From Ceratodon purpureus (taxonomy: Eukaryota; Streptophyta; Bryopsida; Pseudoditrichales; Ditrichaceae): DNA of 64,000 nucleotides. Location: NCBI GenBank assembly GCA_014871385.1, contig CM026422.1:25218987-25282986 (forward strand). The letters are read 5' to 3'. The notes beneath the pieces were generated by a model. That model was given only the letters and a program-made list of their open reading frames with translations. It was not told where the DNA came from and did no database searches. The position numbers and the translations under genes were made by a program. Of this stretch, positions 44,226 to 56,598 are shown in pieces; position 1 is the first letter of the stretch, and each line of letters starts with the position of its first letter.

Positions 44226-44560
44226 CGTTAGTTTTTAGTGTTGTCTAATGGGCTAACAAAAAATGATCTTAGGGCAGGTTTATAATGTGATTGAAGATTG
44301 AGTGGTTGTTGAATTCTACCAATTAAATTGAGAGAACATCCAATGTCTAGCCTCTTAGTCTTCACATTAGAGATCAAATTTTAAAGTCTATTGTTCTTCA
44401 TTGTCCTTACATGGCATCACTTTTAGAGAATTTTGGTACTAAGACGACGACATCTTAAGCTAAATTTTTTGGCTGGTCTAAACTTCCGTTAAGAGTTTGT
44501 CAATATTAAGTTTTAATAGAATATGTACAGAAGATAAGGTTGTTGAGTTATTCAAGGCTA
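44226..44560 (+). repeat. Dispersed repeat, copy B (uninterrupted)
   Basis: Matches 37036-37610 without the 307-bp MITE and supplies its empty site. Same orientation as copy A, 7.2 kb away. Confidence 0.7.
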
Positions 44561-45950
44561 ATCATGGTCCACAAGCCTTGTCATAACTTTATTAATCAAT
44601 CTTTTAACTATAATTGGCACTTAATCTATGCTAGTAAAAAATACATCAACTTTCAATTGATCATAATCTTTTCATAACAATGATTTTATTACTAAAATCT
44701 TTTCCACATTTTCTTTAAAAGTGTATACACCTTCTTTTATTTTTCAAGAATTTTTAAATTTTTTTCCAACTTTCTTTGCATTTTTAAATATTCAACTCAA
44801 AGATCTCAGCCTTTGGACTTGATCTTTGATTGGCCAAAGGTTCCAATTTGTAAATCATAATTTTTTTTTAGGCCTAAGACTTTGGATTTTTGCCTTGGTT
44901 CATTATGATTTAGCATATCAACTTGGCCATAATATGAAATGGCCCTAAGTTAATATTTTTCTAGAAATCTTTCTTCTCTGAAAAAACTTGAAGTTGGTGA
45001 AGTTGGCCAAAACATAGTGATTTTGTTTGTCCTTTTTTTCCAATACCCTAACACCATAGTAGGTTCGTTCCCTATTGAACAAATATTTAATATTTTTGGA
45101 AAAATAATGCTTCTTCCTTGAAAATAGATTTTTAAATTTTTGTTTGTAGTAAAAAATCTCTAAAAACAACCCCAAATAGCTTAGATATAACAAATTTTCA
45201 CAAAAATACAATTTATTCTATTTGTTTTTTTTTTTGTCTTAATAATTTCAATTTTTTTTTTTTGTTTTTTTTGGAAATTGTTTATAAACAGACCTGCTAT
45301 GGGGTTACTGTACAGGGATTTTTCCTTGACATTGAAATGATACTCAAGCAATATTCAGGCAACATTCACATGCCATTGTAAGTATCCCTTTAAGGGAAAT
45401 TCAAGCTATGTCTCAAGCAATATTCAGCTGATGCTTTATAGGTGACATTAGGTGGTTACACTTAAGGTTATATTAAAGTAATACTTATATTATACTCAAG
45501 TGATATTTAGGTGGTGTTCTTGTGATACTTCAATTACATTTGAGTGATATTTCGGTTATACTTAGGCAATACTAATGTGATACCAATGTGATACTTATGT
45601 GTTACTTAGGGCCCTTACCATGATTATACTTAGATCAAATGTAGACAATATTTCGCAACAAACCTCAATACTTCGTTTGCAAATACGTAAAACATGATTC
45701 AAATCAAGAGGAATACTTCTTTCTCATCAAAGACTAGAATAAACAAGCAATTACAATGCTTGTGTGAACAATGCTTGGAAGGTGTGCAGCAGTGTGAGGA
45801 TTGTTCAAGTCTTTAGTAAGAAATTCAAAGCACCACTTTGAAAATTCTAGGCATTTGCTTGCAGTGGAGTACGTTTCGGATTTGCCAATCCTTTGCACAG
45901 ACAGAGTGCCTTGTGAGAAATGCTAGAGGTTATTCCGAACTATGCAAGGT
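44561..45950. other. AT-rich DNA with a degenerate short tandem repeat
   Basis: From about 45335 to 45610 a loose 12-18 base motif (GATACTTAGG, CAAGCAATATTCAGG and variants) repeats many times. The rest is AT-rich with T runs. No gene was recognised. Confidence 0.5.
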
Positions 45951-45953
45951 TAG

Positions 45954-46022
45954 TCCCATAGGCTCTGGTGGTGCAAAATGCGAACCTGAGATACAAGATG
46001 GGCTGACTGACTGATGGAAAGC
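45954..46022 (+). promoter_or_regulatory. snRNA promoter of U2 gene 1 (USE-like and TATA-like)
   Basis: TCCCATAGG at 45954-45962 sits 69 bases before the RNA start and matches the core of the plant upstream sequence element. GAGATACAAGATGGG near 45988 lies at about -35 to -20, where the plant snRNA TATA element is expected. Both occur at identical distances before the second U2 gene. Confidence 0.7.
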
Positions 46023-46216
46023 ATACCTTTCTCGGCCTTTTGGCTAAGATCAAGTGTAGTATCTGTTCTTATCAGTTTAATATCTGATACGAGGCTCATC
46101 GAGCCTCATGATATTAATCTAATTTTTCTGCGGGTGCGGGTCTGTCTAGCAGCTTGCTGCTTGGATCTGCGTGTGTCGCCTTGGTACTGCACTGCCTCCA
46201 TGGCCGGCACAGCCCT
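46023..46216 (+). ncRNA. U2 spliceosomal snRNA, gene 1
   Basis: The 5' half is the highly conserved U2 sequence, ATACCTTTCTCGGCCTTTTG, then the branch-site-recognition segment GTGTAGTATCTGTTC and TTATCAGTTTAATATCTGAT. A Sm-type site follows (TAATTTTTCTG), then two 3' stem-loops ending near GGCACAGCCCT. The length of about 194 nt is normal for plant U2. U2 pairs with the intron branch site in the spliceosome. Downstream, CCCAATCAAATTCC is shared with gene 2 and may belong to 3'-end formation. The exact 3' end is approximate. An open frame across it is spurious. Confidence 0.95.
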
Positions 46217-47515
46217 CCTCTCTTCTTGAAGAGTCCCAATCAAATTCCCAAACTGGATTAGTAGGTTGATATGTGAAATGTATAAGTTGTTCGTGAGGTA
46301 GGAGAATTAGTTCCTTCCTTTGTGACAGTGGCGTCCGAATTGTAATCTTAATGATGCAGCTCGTTCTGAGTGTGTTGCTGAAGGTGATAATTTGCAACTA
46401 ATTATTTGTGAACTGTGCAGAAAGCCTTACTTTAATCATTGCTGATAAAAGCTTTGTGGCTAAGATTGAGTACGTGACTCATGTTTCAGTTACATCATGC
46501 AGCTTCAATAGTTGGATTGAAGTTTCAATATGCTGCGAGGGGGCTGTTTCACTTAATTGTAGATTGATTTAAGAGCAGAGTCTATAGACCAGACTAGCTT
46601 ACAGGTTTGTGTTGCAGCATTGTGAATAATTGGCATAGAATATCTTGAAACTAACTTCCTCCCTTGCAATCTCCGAAGACAATCTTGCTATTCATTCTGG
46701 ATGGCAATGAGATTAGTTGCTGAGTCCCAAGCTTTCTTCCGTGCAAAGTTTGAAGTTGTCCCGTCATTGGCTGCTCACATGGAAGCTGGTGTAATCGCTG
46801 AAACGCTCTCAAGAAAATTGCTGAGATTGCTAGGTTGATCGAGTAACTGTACAAGGAGTGTATAATTATGATTTGGAAAAGAGTTTATTTTTCGAAATTA
46901 TGCAGGACTCAGAACTTGTAAGCAAAGTGCTTCAACTTTGGATTTGCTCTTTTTCACCTTCTCCCAGCATTGGTCGCTGGACTAATCCGAACACGCCCTC
47001 ACACCATGTACCTATCAAAAGCTTGCAAAAACACTCTGATGGACTGCATCATCTTCTAGCACCACCCGCATGCATGCTTTTCCAGGCTGGGATGCAAGCA
47101 AATGTCCTCCTACTTTGTTCAAACTAGCCCACCTACTCACTTACCCAGAGAGACAAGCCACCATTTTCCATATGCATCAGAAACCCCTCCTCCCCTCCCT
47201 CACCACCACCACCGTCATGCCTGAAACTAGTGTGAAATTTTAGAAAGTAGATCACCGCAACCAGACAAAATGTATGCAATTACTTTCAACTACAAATCTA
47301 AGCTACCCAGGGCATCATTCGCTTTGAAGTTCTCGCACTGCAAACACTCTAACGATCCCTACCCTAATCAGAGACTGCTTGATGTGTTGGCCACTTGTTA
47401 CCATGACTCTCCACATTCGAAAAACACACAGACGATAGAGAAGCAGAGAACAGCCGCTTCAATGCTGGGATAATGCTTGCACAATACCTCCAATTTCGAT
47501 CTGGAATGAAAGCTT
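46217..47515. other. Spacer between the two U2 genes
   Basis: About 1.3 kb without a recognised gene. Frames of 60-90 codons occur but carry no motif. Confidence 0.5.
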
Positions 47516-47517
47516 GG

Positions 47518-47586
47518 TCCCATAGGTTCTGGTGGTGTAAAATGCGAGCATGAGATACAAGAAGGGCTGACTGACTGATAGAAATC
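47518..47586 (+). promoter_or_regulatory. snRNA promoter of U2 gene 2
   Basis: TCCCATAGG at 47518-47526 again lies 69 bases before the RNA start, and GAGATACAAGAAGGG has the same position as before gene 1. The whole 69-base promoter is nearly identical between the two genes, whereas sequence further upstream is not. Confidence 0.7.
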
Positions 47587-47780
47587 ATACCTTTCTCGGC
47601 CTTTTGGCTAAGATCAAGTGTAGTATCTGTTCTTATCAGTTTAATATCTGATACGAGGCTCATCGAGCCTCATGATATTAATCTAATTTTTCTGCGGGTG
47701 CGGGTCTGTCTAGCAGCTTGCTGCTTGGACTCGCGTGTGTCGCCTTGGTATTGCACTACCTCCATGGCCGGCGCAGCCCT
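47587..47780 (+). ncRNA. U2 spliceosomal snRNA, gene 2
   Basis: Identical to gene 1 through the first 140 or so bases, including the branch-site recognition and Sm regions, with a few changes in the 3' stem-loops (GGACTCGCG for GGATCTGCG, GGTATTGCACTACC for GGTACTGCACTGCC). Both copies look functional. The direct-repeat arrangement and shared flanks indicate a local duplication. The 3' end is approximate. Confidence 0.95.
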
Positions 47781-48126
47781 CTTCTCTTCGTTGAAGAGAC
47801 CCAAACAAATTCCTAAACTGGATTGCATGTCGTAATTGCACATGACACTGAGTGTATGTGACATATGTAGACCAAGATGAATGTTCTAAACAAGGTCGTC
47901 ACCCCATGCGGGAGATGTCCACGGCAGCTCCTCGAAGCTCAGCTCCTCCTCAACTAGTGCAGAAAAAACCTGGGTGATGGTATCTAATATAATACATATT
48001 GTTTCAGATGTTCAAGAGCAGCTCCACTGGAAAATGCGAGTCCGTGCAGACGAGTTTGCTTGGACAGACGAGGAAAATGGAAGAGTCTGCGTTCAGTCTC
48101 AGCGCACTTCATCTCCAATAACTCCT

Positions 48127-48974
48127 TTAGGGTTGATGATCTCTGAGATTTCCAACAGGGAGGATGAAGTAGGAATTCTCAGGCGTCAAGATCCCAGCCA
48201 GGGCCATGTACCATGCAATAATGGCAGTGAACACGCCGAAGAATCCACCTGCCTGGATCATCAATGCACATACAGATCATAAGTAAGAGCGACAAAGCAT
48301 ACATGATATGATTCTAGTTCCAAGGCATAAACCTTCACATAGACAACCCAACAAAGAAGTTGAGAGTAGCAATTGTGAATTTAGAAACAACGAGAAAGTA
48401 CCCGTTTGAGAAGCTGAGCAGCTGGAGAGCCAGCCATGAACTCAGAGATGGTGAGCAACGCGAAGGTGATGGTCAAGAAGGCGAACACAGTCCGGAGCGC
48501 GACGTTCGCCCTGATCGTCAGAGTCACCACCCACATCATGAAGGTGAAAACGGTCCACCCGAGTAGCAAAACTGCATTCGCAGCGAGGAGATCCTCCTCA
48601 TGACCCTCATACGCTTCATAGACTCCAAACCAGGGGATCAGAGTGGCGGCATACGAGAGCCGGTACGCGCCGTAAGACGAGAACGTCGTAGCAGCGAAGG
48701 TGTTTCCCGTCTCGAACTCCCACATTCCAGCCAGCAGCCCCACAAGGCCACCAGAGAACACCGAGAGCCCTGTGACGACGTTCGGGGGAGACGTCGTCCC
48801 CGAAGTCCCGAAGATGCCTGCATTGTAACACGAGTGCACAAACGTCGTCAACGCAAACCCGCACAGGCCCAAGGGTGCGGGATTGGCAACGCAAAATCGA
48901 GGGGAGTCTCCGCAGCAACCATGACATACTATCTCTGGTACTGCTACATCCTGATGACAATTGCCCATGGACAT
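48127..48974 (-). CDS. GPR1/FUN34/YaaH (SatP) family acetate/succinate transporter
   Basis: Two exons on the minus strand, 48974-48402 and 48252-48127, joined in phase (232 aa). The family signature NPAPLGLCGF is at residues 31-40. Hydrophobic segments follow that fit six membrane helices, among them LTTFVHSCYNAGIFG, FSGGLVGLLAGMWEF, AVLLLGWTVFTFMMWV and TVFAFLTITFALLTI, then after the intron GGFFGVFTAIIAWYMALAG. The C-terminus is short (LPVGNLRDHQP). Members move acetate, succinate or ammonium across membranes. The start is the ATG at 48974; ATG 48968 is possible, and an extra 5' exon cannot be excluded because the N-terminus is not conserved. The gene diverges from ARP8, with about 1.26 kb between the start codons. 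Confidence 0.88.
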
Positions 48975-50234
48975 CCCCCTCAATCACATACGCGACCCAA
49001 ATGATGTAAATCCTGAACGACGAGGGAGGAATGTAGAACCTTAGCTTTCAGATGGTGTAAACTTGCGATCGAAATGGTAGAGTGGTGAATCTCTGGATGA
49101 TGGGCAACACAGATATTTCGGAGAATAACTACAACCGCGGCGGAACTGCTTGTCTCGTCGCATTTTGGCATCGGAATGGATAGCGAATCCCCAAGTATGG
49201 ATTCATTTCTCATCATGTTTTCATATCTGTTCACCATATCTCGCAGTTCGGCATCCGTTGAATGCCTCTAGAGAAACTTCACACAAATTCCTGACTCCAC
49301 ACCATGATTCCATATTCGGATTCACGAAGAAATGAAGAATATGCCTATCTTCACCGCTGATTTGGGTTGCACGGAACTGCGTTAACCTACACGGATGTAG
49401 ATACTCGAATATCCTGGAGGTGTTCATGTTGATGTCTAGGCATCGGGTAGATGCTCGTGTCGTCGCCTGATGGCATCTACAAATCTATCCGAGTGCTTGC
49501 ATTGAATGCCCATTTTCTGTTTGCATGTCATTGTGGGATGCTGGCTAGACTCTCTGATAAGTCCAAAGAATGGTGCAAATGGGCGTGATGATGTGAACTT
49601 TGTGTAGACCGAGACCGAGTGCAGGCTCAAGGACGGCACTCTCTGAGTCAGCAATTGGAACATTGCACACTGGGTGGCGATCATGAGGAGAAGCAGCTCT
49701 AATTGACGAACATTCGTGTGGTGTTTTTGGTGCAATTGTTGTGGGAGATCCGGGGTGAGTTTTGTCTGGCGTCAGGAAATGGGTTTGAGATTTGAAAGCA
49801 AGCGGTGGATTGTGTAATTTGCGGTGGCGCCCTTGGTTTGGAGCTTTGATACTTTCTTTGTTGATGTGGGTGCGTGTCGGTGGCAGAATGAGTTGCTGAG
49901 TCGTGAGGGTTTGCTGAGTGTCATGAGGGTTTGCTGGAGTCCATTTTCTGATGTGCTCGGGATGTACCAAACCTAACTTTTGTGGATGTGGCCAAGTGTT
50001 CTTTTGTGCCTCGGCTGTGAGTGGTTTTAGTGATGAAGTTGGCACCTGCTTGTGGCCGAGTGGATCGGTTTTTCTTTGGGATGATTTGGGGTATGCGTGA
50101 TTAGGTTCAAAATTCGTGGATTACATTCTGTTATTGTAACTGTAATTGATAGCGATCTAGTGGAGTCGGTCGTTGGGTTGGCATTTCATCTTTCGATTGA
50201 CCCGTGTGGGGGTATAACTTACAGGATAACAAGG
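48975..50234. promoter_or_regulatory. Shared upstream region between the transporter and ARP8
   Basis: About 1.26 kb between two divergent start codons. No other gene was recognised; the frames here lack motifs. It must hold both promoters and both 5' UTRs. Whether control is shared is not visible. Confidence 0.45.
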
Positions 50235-53200
50235 ATGGCTTCGTTGTTGCGCCGGGCTTGGTCAAGTGTGCGGCAAACATCGAAGGAAGCAGTTGGGAAG
50301 TCGCAAAGCGAAGACATGGCCATGGAGGATGATGGACCGGAGGTGATGAAGCTGCCCGGGGAGATGTTGTTCTCCATTTTTGCACGGTTGGATTCAGTGG
50401 ACCTTGCCCATGTCAGTGCGGTTTGCAAGACATGGCATGCCATAGCGGATGACGATGCTTTATGGGAGGCAAGGCTGGTCGCTGATAATGGCCCCCTTTG
50501 GCCCTCTGTGCAATTTGCTGAGAATTTTCTTCGAGCTGGGTTTTGCCAGAGGTAACGCCTCCTCCATCACCTCAATGAATTTTGTGTGGATCTACGCCTT
50601 AGGTTTCGATCATGGCCACTTCTGTCTTTTCCACGTTAACCCGACCGCCGGCCTCTCATTGAAATGCGCAGTTAATTATGTCTTTATTTTTTCAACTGCC
50701 AGTGAGATACTGTGCAACAATTGTATTAAGCTTGCGAACTTTTATCAGATTGTGAGGTTTTGTCTTTTTGGTCCTGTGGCTTTCATGAAAGATGTGAAGC
50801 CATTTTGAACTTCTAGGGTGGTCCGTAAATTACTTCGATTTTACAATGCGCCGATTAGGATAGGAAGATAAGTTAGGCATGAGGGATAGAATTTGAAATG
50901 AAGGACTGCGTACTAAGTTTAACGTGGTTCTTCAGGCCAGCTTCAGATGTTCCTACAGGACATAGAAGTCGATTACCAGGAACAGCGCTTCCCAGCCCTA
51001 CCCTTAATGCTCTGCTACCATTTCGATCAATCTACAGTCAACGTGCTATGGTTCCTCGTGCCATCATATTTGATGGTTAGATGCTTGTCTCCTTGATGCA
51101 TCCCCACTTTCCATGCCCCGTGGAAAGATAACCTGGAGGTTTAGATTTTAGTCAGTTAAACATGTATCCTCAAGAGTTTTTTGGAGCATAGTTTTTATGC
51201 AATTTCTTGTATGCAACGTGACAAAGAAATGGTTCAGATTTTTGTTTACCACTTGTTCGTGTCATCCCTAATCTGTGGTTGGGGTGCGAAGGTGGCTCTG
51301 GATATGCCAAGTACGGCTGGAGTGATGAAGTAGCTCCTCAGGACACGTTGGCAACATTCTTGGTACGTTAAAATGAACTTAAGATAACTGTTGATATTAA
51401 CGGTAGATAGTTTTGTTTGGAGAAAAGTTGAAAAGGGAATGCCCATGCCTGAGGTGTCATTCAACTTCTCTTGTTGGCAAGTCTTACCACAGGCGTATCT
51501 TCTCTTATCGTGATTTCACCATGCGAATTTCTTAGAAACCTTCCTTCTGGTTAATGAGTTATTAAAGATTATCCTCGTCTATAATGATAATATTGATAAT
51601 AGCTATACATTGGTGATGTAGGAGTTTGGAAATATTGAGTCACCTCTGTATCCGCGTTTAAAGCATCTATTCACCGTGATATTTGACCGGTATGTTTTCT
51701 CCACCACTAGTTCATTTTGCACTCCTGCTTTTATCTTCAGAAGCGTGAGTTTATACTGAAGGAAGCTTAAATTGTGGTCAAGCTTTTTGTTTCTTCTGAT
51801 GGTACTTGAACATGTGGATTGCATATACAGCATGCGTGTGAAGGCCTCAGCGCAGCCTATTGTTCTTTCTACCCCAACAGTTCATTCAGATGGTACAGTG
51901 GTTCATTTCCAGTATGCACTCTGTTCTTAATGACCCTGTGATACGTAGTTATTATGTTCCTTTTGAGGAGGCGAAGCATTTTCAGTGCAATATTTGATAT
52001 TGTCCTACTGAGGTGATGACTTTGCATGTTGTAATTTTTAGCGAGCGATAAGCCTGACTGTGTTTACTACAGCTTTGTCTACTCTAACTGGGAGGAGTCA
52101 AGAGGAAATGACGTTTCTCTTGGTACTTGTATCAGATTCACAGATTGAAAAAAAAGCGAGGCGGCAGCTGCGGGAGACAACGTTTAGTGTTCTTTTTGAA
52201 CTGGGCGTCCCTGCAATATGTGCTATTGATCAGGTAAATTTATTGATAGGCTCTGTTGCGGTAGATGGGCTTGGGATAGAAATTTTTGTCGTGTTTGGAT
52301 AACTAGCTCCGTCCAAGAATTGGTTTTTAAGGTACTTTTCATCCATCATATAGTAGGAAAGTTCAGCAGATGACAAGATTGTAGACTGATGAACTTGACT
52401 ATACTGAAGGCCAGTTTGAGTTCTTAATCTACTCTTCTACAAATTATTAAAGTCGGGGAGGAATTATGTCGAGCTGATAATTGATTGTTTGCGATGGATC
52501 TTAGTTTACTGAGAAAGATTTCTTGTTGCAGGCAGTGTTAGCTCTCTTTGCTTCAAATCAAACGTCAGGGATTGTCGTCAACATAGGCTTTCATGTCACA
52601 ACTGTTGCACCAGGTAAGCAGTTAAGGAAAGCTCTATTGGTGTGTCACGCTTCAGAATCTTTCCAGAATCACGTATTCTTTAGACCTGTTTTGGAAGATC
52701 GAGATGATCTTCCGCTTGTGGTGTGGACGGCGTTAAATTTTAGACTTTCAGCTTCCGTGCGACAGATCTCCTTTATTGCACCGTCTGAAAGTAGTGCATC
52801 CCTTAATTAGAAAGCTGGTAGTAGTCAGGTTTTTCCAAGAAGAATTTTTAGAAGCGATAAACGATTTTCTATTAATATGAAGATAAAAGTGAGTAGTTCA
52901 TCCAGAACTATGCGAGGGAAACTAACTATTGCTGCTCTGGATCGATGTAGTGTTGCACGGCGTCGTAATGAGATCCTTGGGGTTAGAAATCATGGGACAA
53001 GGTGCTATGACGCTGACTGTTCATTTGAGTGAACTCATGCATCAAAGTGGCTTGCGGTTTGCGTCCATGTATACTGCCCGCACCCTGAAAGAGGTCAGCG
53101 TGAATCCATTTATCTTTTACTTCACTTCGGCTGACAATACCAGCATCCTCTGATAAGCACCTGATGAATCTGTATGACTTACATCTGTTTTCTTTGCTCC

Positions 53201-54608
53201 ATCACCTGTAAGCTGCATTTGATTGAATCAATAGTCACATCTTTGTAAATATATATCTTACAGTGTTGAGATGTATGGCAGAAATTATGTTATGTAGCAC
53301 AAGACTTTGTGGAAGAGCACTACAACGAGAATTGTGAAGCATCATGCGAAGTGGGCACAGAGGGTACTTTTACGCTCCGATCGGAGCGCTTTCGAGCACC
53401 TGAAATCTTGTTCCAACCCCGCCTTGGAAACTTGTATGCAAAATCTCTCCACCCTACTTGTCAACCTTAGATTGTTTGAATAAATGTAATCGAGGTTTCT
53501 GCATTCATGTTCTAGGAATTGCAAGTTTTATGTTTTATGTCCTGGACTTCCCAGTTTAGAGTACATTGTAGATAGTACAAACTTTCGTAAACAAGAAATA
53601 CCTCCAAGTTCCCGACCATAATCTCATGTTTATAAAAATAACGGGGACACCTTTCATTAATTTCACGTCTATTGGAAATAATCTGAAAATTGACTCTCTT
53701 GGTTGTGGATGCGGTAGGCGTACAATGGCGTTGCATCAGGCTGTGGCACTTTGTATCGATCACTGTTATAATCTTCCTCTAGAAGATGCTGCAGATGCGA
53801 ACTGGTATAAAAATATAGTCTTAACAGGAGGTTCGGCATGTCTGCCTGGCTTGTCAGGTAATTCACAGTTCAATCACAGGTTGCTTTCTCCCAGCTGTCA
53901 CGCAATGGGAGGACATTTTGTTGATAATCTGGATGGCGTTTATGATTCTTTACATGCATGTGATCTTTAAATGCAGCGTGATCTTGTGCTTCTATTGTGA
54001 TGACTTTATTGCTTTTCTCAGAAACGCTGTTGTATACTGTTGCAGGGAGACTAGAGAAAGAGCTGAGTAGAATGTTGCCGGCTGACATGTCAGACGGCAT
54101 CAGGGTCCTCCCTCCTAAACAGGGGCCCTATTCTGCGTGGTTTGGTGCTAAGGTTCTCAGCAATGTAAGGACTCATTTATCACCTGCACTGAGCTTTATC
54201 CTTGCAATCTCCCAGGACTTCGTTTGGTCCTGAGCTTTCAGGAAGGGCTTCATTGCATCGTGATAGAAAATTGATACTACTATGTATATATCCTGAACCA
54301 ATATCCCATTTCACAGTGGGGTATCATTGTTGGGTATTACAGCAGGTCGCTTTGTATCAATTGTTATTTTGTATTATGGTGCTTGGGTCTACAAACAGTT
54401 GTGCATTAATACTTGGTACTGAATTGGTTTGTCGCAGGTGAGTACGTTCCAGAGTGCATGGTGTGTGACTCGGAAGCAGTTCAAGCGTCTTGGACCCAGT
54501 TGTGTCCATGATCATGACATATATGATGATGACATGGTTGAGACCCAATCGATAAGGGAACAGGCCTGGACGATGGAACGTCCTGGACCTCCTGCTCCAT
54601 ATAGATGA
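50235..54608 (+). CDS. ARP8: Actin-related protein 8-like, F-box plus actin fold
   Basis: Twelve exons in phase: 50235-50551, 50936-51075, 51292-51362, 51622-51689, 51831-51892, 52136-52233, 52532-52613, 52951-53093, 53282-53433, 53718-53857, 54046-54164, 54438-54608 (1563 nt, 520 aa). Residues about 37-82 form an F-box (VMKLPGEMLFSIFARLDSVD, then HVSAVCKTWHAIADDDALW). The rest is an actin-like fold: AIIFDGGSGYAKYGW, PAICAIDQAVLALFAS, SGIVVNIGFHVTTVAP, RTLKEKLCYVAQDF, EILFQPRL and the ATP-site motif NIVLTGGSACLPG. The end resembles plant ARP8 (SAWCVTRKQFKR). Plant ARP8 unites an F-box with an actin-related domain, suggesting an SCF ubiquitin-ligase adaptor. The start MASLLRR is the first ATG of the conserved frame. 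All introns are GT-AG. Confidence 0.92.
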
Positions 54609-56598
54609 CACTCATGAGATGAAAAGGCAGAATTTAAAAAGTATTTTATGTACAGAAGGTAATAGTGATTGGGGAAGTTAGACTTATTGCAGCTCAAGTT
54701 GTTTTGCACTTAACCTCCGGGCTGTGGGTTTGCTGCCATTGCTAATAATGTAATTCCAGATTAAATGATAATCTTTGAGCTAGCTTTCCTAGCTTACAGA
54801 GTAAATTTCAGTCTGAATACTTGAAAGTTGAAGCACTTGTTTTCCATGTTCGATTCTATGTGATAAGTCTCTGTTTGTGGACCCAATTACCGTATTACTA
54901 GATGCTTCAATTTACTTGAGGATTTTGCTCAATAATATCGTATTTGGCAGCTGCATGAATTTTACGTCTCTGACCACGATACTCTTACTCAAATGTCTGA
55001 ATGATTGTTTATCTTAGGAAAGTGATCATCGATGTCATATTAAAGGAATGGAGATTCAGAGTGTATGAATTCTGCGGTTTTTCATGCATCACGTAATGCA
55101 CAAGTCATAAGGGCACTTTGGCATGATTTAAAGTTTATTTTCTCGATTATTGTTCGCGCGATTCAAACTAGACGCAAGGATGTGTACTGTACAATGGATA
55201 CTTTCTAATCAGTTTCACGCATGTTCCCTAGGAAAAAACCGAGGATGGCGAAAACACTGTTTGACTCATGGATAAGAACGAATCAAGTGGGATAGGTGGT
55301 GCTCGAGGTGGTGCAAACTAGTAGTTTGCATACACCGACTGTATACTGGTATCAGTGTCAGATTCGAAGAACCGCATAGACATCTTCGACCAACTTATCA
55401 TTGCAATGCCTAAGTCCCTAAACAGTTTCCGAGTTCATTCCGTGCAACTGCATTTAATTCCAGAAGTGGGATCAAATCTCCACAGCGTACAGGTTTTCTG
55501 CTGAGATGGTACCGTTAATACAAATCGAGCTTTAACCGTCCCTTTCACGGAGAGCCTACTGGCATTGTTCATCGTCTCGAACAAGAAGATGGAAGCCTCA
55601 ATTCCTTCTCGGACGAAGTTAGTTGACCCCAAGTTAATCAATTAGACAAACGTTAAACGATGACTCGAGTTGATATTAATTAAAGTCAGAGATGCTTATG
55701 AGGAATAGACTTACAGTGTGACGACCGTTCTGTGCAACCGCGGAATCTGAACAATGGATTACAGTCCAATACCTTTTGTGATAATCATACATAGTGGCAA
55801 TAATCCCTGTCGTGAATTGTTGATTCTTCTCCAATAGCTTCGACATACCAATCACCTGTCATGAGTTGAACTGTTAACAAGTAAAAGGTTGTTTTAGAAC
55901 CTGTCAACAGTCTCTCTTGAATCGGCTGACCTTTGCAGGGATTAGAGATGTGCTACCAAGACTCCATCAACAGCATAAACCAACTATTAAAAGTTGTTCC
56001 TCAACAAATTTGTTTAAGAACGGCATTTGCAACTTTGCATTTCTGATGGAGAGAGTGCAGAGTATCTTCCACATCCAACATCATCATTCGTATTTTCCTC
56101 AACATCAAAAATGCAAACGTGCTGTCCTAATTTAACAATGAAGAATGTGCACCTCCATCCTTTTCCTGTCACTAGTAAACCACCTTCACAACACCAAAGC
56201 GTGATCCTAAACATATCCAGCCATATCCAGCTAGATCAGAGAACAAGAGACACGGTCCGAACAAGATACTATCGAAGAGGACGCCACTGTTGAATCCATG
56301 AAAAGGCAAAACCAACGACAGCATAATGCCTCAAGCCACAGGACCCACAAGGATGGTGACAGTAACTTACATAGCGAAGGTGCAATTGAATGGCATCAAC
56401 CACCATTATGTTTCCTACAAAAAGCAATTACCCGGAGGAAGCAATTGCAACGTACTTGCCTCAGAAACAGGTGTATCACCAGATTCAAAACCAATATAGA
56501 GTAGTAAAGTACTCTCCCGTGTGCCATCCCTTGAGCTGCTATTGAGACCCTCCGGTTGCCAATCCGGAATCCAATTGGCATAGGAAGGACATCTCACA
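54609..56598. other. Intergenic with one possible exon pair (minus)
   Basis: On the minus strand, an open segment at about 55856-55718 (preceded by TGACAG, ending ACT|GTAAGT; contains VIGMSKLLEKNQQF and YHKRYWTVIHCSDS) and a frame at 55641-55435 (contains NFVREGIEASIFLFETMNN) look protein-like. No family was recognised and no join could be proved. They could be exons of an unknown gene or a decayed one. Nothing else is supported. Confidence 0.3.

Noticed and set aside
37036-44560. The two dispersed repeats as LTRs of one retrotransposon
   Set aside because: They are in direct orientation, but no gag-pol, primer-binding site or polypurine tract lies between. The interval holds unrelated MULE and CACTA sequences, and the repeats lack TG...CA ends.
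46014-46229. 71-codon frame over U2 gene 1
   Set aside because: It overlaps the snRNA and is not seen as a protein family. The RNA identity is unambiguous.
50097-50234. Upstream extension of ARP8 before MASLLRR
   Set aside because: The extra 46 codons begin at a non-ATG codon and have no conservation with the family. The ATG at 50235 starts the basic leader before the F-box.
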